Source: Burkholderiales bacterium (lineage in GTDB: Bacteria > Pseudomonadota > Gammaproteobacteria > Burkholderiales > JAEUOS01). From it: a stretch of 5,371 nt of DNA. A program made the position numbers and the translations under genes. Numbering within the stretch: the first letter of the stretch is position 1; each line of letters starts with the position of its first letter. The DNA is taken from assembly GCA_947456845.1 (NCBI GenBank), contig CANGUJ010000304.1, positions 1-5,371 of the forward strand, written 5' to 3'. Positions 1 to 5,371 of the stretch are shown piece by piece. The notes under the pieces were generated by a model. It had not been told where the DNA came from and made no database searches. It saw only the letters and a list, made by a program, of their open reading frames with translations.

Positions 1-1678
1 GGAAATGGCCACAGGCACCGGCAAGACGCGTACCGCAGCCGCCTTCATCAAGCGCCTGTTCGAGGCCAACGCGGTCACGCGGGTGCTCTTTCTGGTGGAC
101 CGCATCCCGCTGGCCAAGCAGACCGAGGATGCCTTCGCCGAGCATCTGCCTGACTACCCGGCCTATGTGCTGCGTGCGGGCCGACGGTTCCAGGACGAGA
201 AGCGAATCACGATCACTACGCTGCAGAGCATGGTGAACCTGTACGCCGAGTACTCCAGCGGCTACTTCGATCTGGTCATCAGCGACGAATGCCACCGCAG
301 CATCTACGGGCAGTGGAGCGGCGTGCTCAAGCACTTCGACGGACTCCAGGTCGGCCTCACCGCCACGCCCTGCGTGCAGACCCGCGATGACGACAGCGCT
401 GACGATGATGACAAAGCCTTCGTTCGGGACACGCTCCGGTTCTTCGAGGTCGATGCGCCCACCTTTTCCTACAAGCTGAAGGACGCCATCCGAGACGGAC
501 ACCTCGTGCCCTACCAGATCTACAAGGCACAAACGGTGAAGACCGCCGCCGAAGGGGGCTTCGAGGTCAAGCGCGCCGAGCTCGACTGGTCGGCAATGAC
601 CGAGGAAGCCCGAAGCGAACTCGAGCAGGTGTTCGGCGAGCGGGAGGCTGTGGTCATCGACCCATCCGCCCTCGAGCGCCGGTTCACGATCCCGGAGCGC
701 AATCGAGCCATCGTGCGCGAGTTCGCCCAGGTCCTGGATCACGGCTACGTCGATGCCAAGGGGATACAGCGCAAGCCGCTGATCGGCAAGACCATCGTCT
801 TTGCCGTCAACAAGCGCCACGCAGAGACCCTCGCGCAGCTGTTCGACGCCCAGTTCGCACACCTCAAGTCGTCGCCGGAGGTTCGTTTCGCGGACTACGT
901 GGTCAGCGGGCAGGGTATGGACGACACCACTGACGGCATGACCAAGATCCGACGCTTCAAGAAGGAGCAGTTCCCGCAGATCCTGGTCTCGGTGAACATG
1001 CTGGACACCGGGTTCGACTGCCCGGACGTGGTCAACCTCGTCTTCGCGCGGTTCACCCGCTCAAGCATCCTGTACCAGCAGATGCGCGGCCGTGGCACCC
1101 GAAAGGCCAAGGGCAAGCCGGTGTTCACGATGTTCGACTTCGTGGGCGTGGCCGACTACCACGGCGACGATGACGATTACGCCGAAGGCGGGATCGTCGT
1201 CGCCAAGCAGGCCCGCAAGAAGTACGAACCTCGTCGGCTGCTGGCGCTGGACATCGATGACCACATCGACCCGACCACCCGCGAGTGGATCACGGTCGAT
1301 GAGAACGGAAACATGGTGTTCCCCGAGGCCAGCGAGCAGCGCGCCGCCGAACTGGGCGCGCGGTTCGAAGCGTGGCTCCTTGGCCGGCCGGATCTGAACC
1401 CCGGCGAGGAGTCCTGGCTGCGCATGGTGGGCCAGCAGATTCGTGCCAATGCCGATCACTACTGGGGCGAAGGCGCCGAGTTCCTCGTGGAGCAGTTCGC
1501 CTTCCACCCCTTCTCTCAACTCGGCGGCCCGGCGCAGGCCGCGCGGGTCTTCGGCAGCGAAGCCCGATTGGGGGCTCTCGTGGGGAGCCTGAACGAGCAC
1601 ATGTTCAGCGGTCAGCCGACCGGGTCTTCCACGACCGAGCCAGCCTCCACCTCGCCATCGCCGACCGCGCCCCACTGA
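1..1678 (+). CDS. hsdR: Type I restriction enzyme R subunit HsdR, 5'-truncated by the window edge
   Basis: This is the motor and cleavage subunit of a type I restriction enzyme. It joins the HsdM/HsdS methyltransferase, pulls DNA past the complex with ATP and cuts unmethylated DNA. Numbering from the first visible Met (base 5, an internal residue), a superfamily 2 helicase core is clear: Walker A ATGTGKT at 2-8, Walker B DECH at 94-97, motif III LTATP at 118-122, TIVFAVNKRHAE at 263-274, motif V DTGFDCPD at 334-341, and motif VI QQMRGRGTR at 358-366. The region around 450-530 (PGEESWLRMVGQQIRAN, then EFLVEQFAFHPFSQLGG) resembles the EcoEI-type HsdR C-terminal domain. The frame is open to base 2 (GAA, then ATG), so the true start is upstream. 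Family members are around 800 residues, so roughly the first 200, including the PD-(D/E)xK nuclease domain, are missing here, and nuclease integrity cannot be judged. The protein ends in a Ser/Thr/Pro-rich tail (about 537-557). The downstream gene starts 16 bases later, which implies one transcript. Confidence 0.96.
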   Translation, partial: EMATGTGKTRTAAAFIKRLFEANAVTRVLFLVDRIPLAKQTEDAFAEHLPDYPAYVLRAGRRFQDEKRITITTLQSMVNLYAEYSSGYFDLVISDECHRSIYGQWSGVLKHFDGLQVGLTATPCVQTRDDDSADDDDKAFVRDTLRFFEVDAPTFSYKLKDAIRDGHLVPYQIYKAQTVKTAAEGGFEVKRAELDWSAMTEEARSELEQVFGEREAVVIDPSALERRFTIPERNRAIVREFAQVLDHGYVDAKGIQRKPLIGKTIVFAVNKRHAETLAQLFDAQFAHLKSSPEVRFADYVVSGQGMDDTTDGMTKIRRFKKEQFPQILVSVNMLDTGFDCPDVVNLVFARFTRSSILYQQMRGRGTRKAKGKPVFTMFDFVGVADYHGDDDDYAEGGIVVAKQARKKYEPRRLLALDIDDHIDPTTREWITVDENGNMVFPEASEQRAAELGARFEAWLLGRPDLNPGEESWLRMVGQQIRANADHYWGEGAEFLVEQFAFHPFSQLGGPAQAARVFGSEARLGALVGSLNEHMFSGQPTGSSTTEPASTSPSPTAPH

Positions 1679-1679
1679 C

Positions 1680-1683
1680 AGGA
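1680..1683 (+). promoter_or_regulatory. Probable ribosome binding site of hsdM
   Basis: An AGGA lies just after the hsdR stop codon, 11 bases before the ATG at 1695. It is the only Shine-Dalgarno-like element in the short gap. The spacing is a little long but acceptable, and it supports 1695 over the in-frame ATG at 1713 (codon 7), which has no such element at a suitable distance. Translation may also be helped by ribosomes finishing hsdR. Confidence 0.45.
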
Positions 1684-1694
1684 CCTACGCATCC

Positions 1695-3362
1695 ATGCCC
1701 CTAACACCCGACATGCGCCGGTCGATCGACCAGATCCGCGATTACCTCTTCGGCGGCGGTTACCCCGACCCGGTCAGCAACGCGGAGCAACTGTCCTTTC
1801 TCTTCTTCTTCTACCTGGTCGAAGGCATCGACACCGAGAACAAGCTGCGCGCCCGGGTGCTGAAGACGCCCTACCAGAGCCTGTTCGATGGCGACTGGAC
1901 CCTGCGCAATCCGTTGAACGCCATCACCCCTGCGGTAACCCACGCCAGTGGCGCGACCACCGCGCTCAACACTGGCGCCGGTACGGTGCCGCGCAGCTTC
2001 TTCCGCTGGTCGGTCTGGGCCAAGGGACTGTCGGGCGAAGCGCTGGTTCGCTTCGTGCGGGACGAAGTCTTCGCCTTCTTTGCCGAACTCGGCCAGGGCG
2101 CCGCACACAACTTCATGCAGGGTGCGAGGCTGTCCATCGACGAGCCCACCGTGCTCACCCAGGTGGTCAACCTCGTCGATGGCCTGCGGCTCGACCAGGC
2201 CGACGCCGACACCAAGGGCGATCTCTTCGAGCACGTGCTGCGGCAGATCCGCCAGGCGGGCGAACTCGGCCAGTTCCGGACGCCCCGGCACGTGATCCGC
2301 ACCATCGTCGAGATGGTGAACCCGCAGGTGGGTGAAACCGTATACGACCCGGCGGCCGGCACAGCCGGCTTTCTGGTGGCCGCCTACAACCACATGCGGC
2401 TGGCTCACTCGTCGCCGGCCGGCGTCGTAGAGACCGAGGTCGACGGCAAGCGCCAGCGGCGCGGTCTGGGCGACAAGCTCTCCGCCTCGCAGGTACGCGC
2501 ACTGCAGAGCGCGACCTTCTTCGGCAACGACGTGGACCCGAAGATGGTGCGGCTGGCCAGCATGAACCTCACGCTGCGCGGCCTGCCGGATGTGCGCATC
2601 CTGCTGCGCAACGTACTCACCACCACGCTCGACAACGAGCGCAAGGCCGATCTCGGGCTGCCGGCCGAGGGCTACCACGTGGTGCTGGCCAACCCACCGT
2701 TCTCCGGGCGGGTAGACCGCGACCGCATCGTGGAAGACGTGCGCATCGGCACCACGACGGCCACCGAGCTGCTGTTCCTCAAGTACATGCTGGACAGTCT
2801 CCGCCCCGGTGGCCGCTGCGGCGTGATCGTGCCCGAGGGCGTGCTGTTCGGCTCCACCGGCGCGCACAAGGAACTCCGGCGCCAGCTTGTCGAAAACCAC
2901 CGCGTCGAGTCGGTGCTGAGTCTGCCGGGCGGTGTGTTCCAGCCGTACAGCGGCGTGAAGACCTCGGTGCTGTTCTTCCGCAAGGGCGGCAGTACCGAGC
3001 GCGTGCTGTTTCTGCACGCCGATGATGACGGCTACAAGTTGGACGCCAACCACGACACGCCCATCGAGGTCGACGACCTGCCGGCGCTGGCTCAGGTCTA
3101 TGCACAGCGTGATGAGGTCTGGAGTCGCTGGGAGGGGCGCGATGGAGCGGCCGAGTGGACCGAGAAGTGGTGGTTCGCGGACGCCGCCGCGCTGCGGGCC
3201 AACGACTTCAATCTTTCGGCGGGGCGGTATCGGCCAATGAGCCAGGCGCAGGTGGCCCACCGCGACCCGAGGGAGTTGCTGGATGAGCTGGCAGCGATCG
3301 AGGCGGAGATTGCACAGGAGGTCGAAGCGCTACGCATCGCCTTGTCTGAAGTTGTCCGATGA
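1695..3362 (+). CDS. hsdM: Type I restriction-modification system adenine-N6 DNA methyltransferase HsdM
   Basis: HsdM transfers a methyl group from S-adenosylmethionine to adenine N6 in the site chosen by HsdS, and is also part of the restriction complex. The 555 residues match a full-length family member. Residues about 7-150 form the helical HsdM N-terminal domain (RRSIDQIRDYLFGGGY, then EQLSFLFFFYLVEG). The catalytic N6-methyltransferase domain follows: GQFRTPR at 192-198, SAM-binding motif I DPAAGTAGF at 218-226, catalytic motif IV NPPF at 333-336, TELLFLKYML at 357-366, PGGRCGVIVPEGVLF at 371-385, and the GVFQPYSGVKTSVLFF stretch at 413-428. A charged, heptad-like C-terminal helix (about 524-553) is the kind of segment that packs against HsdS spacers. 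All catalytic residues I can check are present, so the gene looks functional. The ATG at 1695 is preceded by AGGA; an in-frame ATG at codon 7 is a weaker alternative. The stop overlaps hsdS by four bases. Confidence 0.97.
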   Translation: MPLTPDMRRSIDQIRDYLFGGGYPDPVSNAEQLSFLFFFYLVEGIDTENKLRARVLKTPYQSLFDGDWTLRNPLNAITPAVTHASGATTALNTGAGTVPRSFFRWSVWAKGLSGEALVRFVRDEVFAFFAELGQGAAHNFMQGARLSIDEPTVLTQVVNLVDGLRLDQADADTKGDLFEHVLRQIRQAGELGQFRTPRHVIRTIVEMVNPQVGETVYDPAAGTAGFLVAAYNHMRLAHSSPAGVVETEVDGKRQRRGLGDKLSASQVRALQSATFFGNDVDPKMVRLASMNLTLRGLPDVRILLRNVLTTTLDNERKADLGLPAEGYHVVLANPPFSGRVDRDRIVEDVRIGTTTATELLFLKYMLDSLRPGGRCGVIVPEGVLFGSTGAHKELRRQLVENHRVESVLSLPGGVFQPYSGVKTSVLFFRKGGSTERVLFLHADDDGYKLDANHDTPIEVDDLPALAQVYAQRDEVWSRWEGRDGAAEWTEKWWFADAAALRANDFNLSAGRYRPMSQAQVAHRDPRELLDELAAIEAEIAQEVEALRIALSEVVR

Positions 3363-4525
3363 GCGCCAACAGAGTTCCTCTGCGTTCCGTTTGCGTACAG
3401 GATCGGACTTCGGTCCGCCCCGGCGAACGCGGTGATCTCATCTACCTTGGACTTGAGGGGATCGAAGCAGGTACAGGGCAGTTCGTAGGGGGCGATCTCT
3501 CCAAGACCCCGGAGACGCCCCAGGCGAACAGTTTCCTGTTCAGCTCGCGCCACGTTCTCTACGGCAAGCTCCGCCCCTACCTCAACAAGGTTGCACTTCC
3601 TAATACGCAGGGGAAATGCTCAACGGAAATCGTTCCGCTCCTTCCAGCCGAAGACCTCGACAGGAGGTACCTTGCGTACTACCTCAGATCACCACGAACC
3701 GTAGCGCAAATCACAGACCGGAGCTCAGGTGCTCGGATGCCTCGCGCGGATATGGATTTCGTGTTGTCTCTGGAGATTCCCCTGCCGCCCCTCCAAGACC
3801 AACGCCGCATCGTCGACCTCCTCTCCCGCGCCGAAGGCATCGTCCGCCTGCGCCGCGAAGCCCAGCAAAAGGCCGCCGAGCTGATCCCGGCGATCTTCAT
3901 CGACATGTTCGGGGATCCGGCGACGAATCCCGATGGCTGGCCAAGACATCCCCTGAGTGCCCTGGCTGAAGTGATCTCGGGCGTGGCCAAGGGGCGGAAG
4001 CTGGAGCCCGCTGAGGCTGTCGAGCTGCCGTACATGCGCGTGGCCAACGTCAAGGACGGCTATCTCGACCTCACCGAGGTGAAGACGATCGAGATCAAGC
4101 GCAGTGAGGTCGAGAAGCTACTGATCCGACCAGGCGATCTGCTGATGACCGAAGGCGGCGACCCTGACAAGCTTGGCCGCGCCGCACTGTGGAATGGCGA
4201 GCTTGAGGCCTGTGTCCACCAGAACCACGTGTTCAAGGTTCGCAGCGATGATGCTCGCCTGTCGCCGGCCTATCTGCGCGCCCTGGCCGGCAGTCCCTAT
4301 GGAAAGGCCTACTTCCTGAGCGTCGCCAAGAAGACTACCGGCATCGCTTCGATCAACAAGACCCAGTTAAGTGCGTTCCCCGTACCGCTGCCGCCCCTGC
4401 CGTTGCAGCGAACATTCGAGCGCCGAGTGATGGCGGTCGAGTCGATCTTGAGTCAGCAAGTCGACGCGGCTGAAAAAGCGAAGGCCAGCTTCCAATCCCT
4501 TCTCTCCAGAGCGTTTGGCGCGTGA
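3359..4525 (+). CDS. hsdS: Type I restriction-modification specificity subunit HsdS
   Basis: HsdS sets the DNA sequence recognised by both the methyltransferase and the restriction complex. The 388 residues show the classical two-half layout. Target recognition domain 1 spans about 5-140 (YLGLEGIE, VLYGKLRPYLNKV, CSTEIVPLLP, YLAYYLRSP). PLPPLQDQRRIV at 141-152 opens the first conserved helical spacer (to about 190, with the FGDPATNPDGW motif at 184-194). Domain 2 spans about 195-342 (YMRVANVKDGYLDL, RPGDLLMTEGGDPDKLGRAA, CVHQNHVFKVR), and PLPPLPLQRTFERR at 343-356 opens the second spacer. The two domains differ from each other, so the target should be bipartite and asymmetric. ATG 3359 overlaps the hsdM stop as ATGA, and an in-frame TGA at 3347-3349 rules out a start farther upstream, so translational coupling is likely. 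The C-terminus stops soon after SLLSRAFGA, slightly shorter than the RAFRGEL-type ending of many relatives. The actual recognition sequence cannot be read from the protein. Confidence 0.96.
   Translation: MSANRVPLRSVCVQDRTSVRPGERGDLIYLGLEGIEAGTGQFVGGDLSKTPETPQANSFLFSSRHVLYGKLRPYLNKVALPNTQGKCSTEIVPLLPAEDLDRRYLAYYLRSPRTVAQITDRSSGARMPRADMDFVLSLEIPLPPLQDQRRIVDLLSRAEGIVRLRREAQQKAAELIPAIFIDMFGDPATNPDGWPRHPLSALAEVISGVAKGRKLEPAEAVELPYMRVANVKDGYLDLTEVKTIEIKRSEVEKLLIRPGDLLMTEGGDPDKLGRAALWNGELEACVHQNHVFKVRSDDARLSPAYLRALAGSPYGKAYFLSVAKKTTGIASINKTQLSAFPVPLPPLPLQRTFERRVMAVESILSQQVDAAEKAKASFQSLLSRAFGA
3782..4398 (+). repeat. Short direct repeat at the two spacer boundaries of hsdS
   Basis: The 11-base sequence CTGCCGCCCCT occurs at 3782-3792 and again at 4388-4398, exactly 606 bases (202 codons) apart and in the same reading frame. 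Each copy encodes the LPPL of the PLPPL motif that ends a target recognition domain and begins a helical spacer. It probably reflects the ancestral half-subunit duplication and protein-level conservation. It could also serve as a short homology for domain exchange, but that is inference, and an 11-base repeat is short for efficient recombination. Confidence 0.5.
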
Positions 4526-4526
4526 A

Positions 4527-5371
4527 ATGACCGACCATTCCGAACGCCAGCTCAGCGCGTATTTCCAGGCCATCGAAGATTTGCGCGCCGCATACCGACT
4601 GGCGCGGCTCCATGTCCTGGGAGTGCGTACCAGCGACGCCCTGGAGCTGGTAGCTGCTCGGATCGTTCTCGATGTCGGCAGCGACACCGTTTGCAAGGTA
4701 GCGTTTCGCGCCGGTCGCGTTGAAGCTCACCAGGTCCTGCTGGATCAGGACGAGATCGACGTACAAGGTGTTGCCCGTGCGCTCGCATCGGCCGAGGGAG
4801 TTCGTGTGGCCGGCATCGGGCGTATCAAGCTGCCGAGCACAGAGCAGGTCGGCATCTACGTCGCGGCGCCAACATTGCTGCACCCCGAAGGACTCAGCGC
4901 AGGGAGTCGGCTGGCCGTGCTGTCCATCGGTGGGGGGCAAATTGCGGATGTACTGCCGCAACCCGCGTCGGATTGGCTGCTGAAGGCGGCGGACTCCCCG
5001 TACGAGTCCGTGCAGGAACTGGCTATCGACTACAACGTAGGGACGCTGCGTGGCGATCGTGCGTTGCTCGAGGTTGTTGCGCGGACGGCTATTGAGGTAC
5101 TTGCCGAGTCTGCCGTCACCGGCAATCGCGCGAGCGTGGGTGTTTGGATGGCGGGCTCTCTCGATCGGTCGAAGGCAAAGCTAGGCTTTCGTGTCGTCCA
5201 TCAAGGCAAGGTCGTGCAGCGCAGCGCCATTCAAGGCACCAACTTGGTGTGGAGTGAGCGTGAGATTGCTGTAGTCGGCACAGGCGACATCGAGGTTCCT
5301 GCTGGATCTGTAATCCAGTGCATCGCTTCATACGCCGGCGAGGCCCACCACATCCAGTGGCGCGCCGATCC
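4527..5371 (+). CDS. Protein of unknown function encoded directly after hsdS, 3'-truncated by the window edge
   Basis: I do not recognise this protein. ATG 4527 follows the hsdS stop (4523-4525) by one base, and the frame stays open for 281 codons to the window end. No strong Shine-Dalgarno precedes it, so it is probably translated by ribosomes finishing hsdS. Residues 1-30 are predicted helical and amphipathic (ERQLSAYFQAIEDLRAAYRL). Residues 30-140 alternate short strands and helices, ending in VLSIGGGQI at 131-139. Residues 155-200 look helical (SPYESVQELAIDY, then ALLEVVARTAIEVLAE), and 200-281 are strand-rich (ASVGVWMAG, AKLGFRVVHQGKVVQRS, GDIEVPAGSVIQCIASYAG), suggesting a small beta domain. 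I see no signal peptide, membrane segment, Walker motif, helix-turn-helix, or nuclease or methyltransferase motif. The coding character (third-position G/C preference, no stops, sensible amino-acid mix) is convincing. Its place suggests an accessory gene of the restriction-modification operon, but an unrelated neighbour sharing the transcript is possible. Confidence 0.85.
   Translation, partial: MTDHSERQLSAYFQAIEDLRAAYRLARLHVLGVRTSDALELVAARIVLDVGSDTVCKVAFRAGRVEAHQVLLDQDEIDVQGVARALASAEGVRVAGIGRIKLPSTEQVGIYVAAPTLLHPEGLSAGSRLAVLSIGGGQIADVLPQPASDWLLKAADSPYESVQELAIDYNVGTLRGDRALLEVVARTAIEVLAESAVTGNRASVGVWMAGSLDRSKAKLGFRVVHQGKVVQRSAIQGTNLVWSEREIAVVGTGDIEVPAGSVIQCIASYAGEAHHIQWRAD

Noticed and set aside
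5..7. The ATG at base 5 as the true start of hsdR
   Set aside because: It is the Met just before the Walker A motif (EMATGTGKT) and the frame is open upstream. HsdR needs an N-terminal nuclease domain, so this is an internal codon cut by the window edge and not evidence of a truncated gene.
1061..1675. A 204-codon minus-strand open frame opposite the end of hsdR
   Set aside because: It overlaps conserved HsdR motifs and its own sequence is repetitive Gly/Arg/Ala/Val-rich, typical of a shadow frame.
1701..3260. A 519-codon open frame on the minus strand opposite hsdM
   Set aside because: It mirrors hsdM almost end to end, has no known motifs and an odd amino-acid mix. Long antisense open frames are expected in GC-rich genes with strong third-position bias.
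3316..3322. Perfect AGGAGGT Shine-Dalgarno-like sequence near the end of hsdM
   Set aside because: It lies 36 bases before the hsdS ATG, too far to serve it. The hsdS frame is closed by TGA at 3347-3349, so no nearer in-frame start exists. It is explained by Gln-Glu-Val codons in hsdM.
4353..4961. A 202-codon minus-strand open frame across the hsdS end and the fourth gene
   Set aside because: It runs through the conserved HsdS spacer and opposes a convincing plus-strand gene. No motif supports it.
4990..5010. Inverted repeat CGGACTC / GAGTCCG with a 7-base loop
   Set aside because: The 7-bp stem lies inside the fourth gene, has no following T-run and is short enough to occur by chance in GC-rich DNA, so I do not call it a terminator.

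Overview
The window holds most of a type I restriction-modification operon in the order hsdR-hsdM-hsdS, all on the + strand, followed immediately by a fourth gene that I do not recognise and that runs off the right edge. The high G+C content (a hand count gives nearly 70% in parts of hsdS), the codon use and the tight gene packing fit a GC-rich proteobacterium, perhaps a gamma- or betaproteobacterium. Nothing in the sequence fixes the genus. There is no rRNA, tRNA, transposase, integrase or CRISPR array.

Layout. Bases 1-1678 carry the C-terminal two thirds or so of HsdR, the ATP-driven translocating and cleaving subunit. The window begins just before the Walker A motif, so the nuclease domain and the operon promoter lie upstream. 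After 16 bases, hsdM (1695-3362) encodes a complete adenine-N6 DNA methyltransferase. Its stop overlaps the start of hsdS (3359-4525) in an ATGA. HsdS is complete, with two different target recognition domains, each followed by a conserved helical spacer. One base after the hsdS stop, a new reading frame opens at 4527 and has no stop through base 5371 (281 codons visible). Every base is in or next to a gene, and no stretch over 300 bases lacks one.

How they work together. Two HsdM and one HsdS form the methyltransferase, which keeps the host's bipartite recognition site methylated. Adding HsdR gives the complex that translocates and cuts unmethylated incoming DNA. The fourth gene's position suggests co-expression and perhaps an accessory role. 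It shows no motif that I can tie to a function, and it is the most interesting unexplained item here. The hsdS gene also looks mosaic: the first recognition domain is poorer in G+C than the spacer that follows it, as expected if specificity domains are exchanged between lineages.
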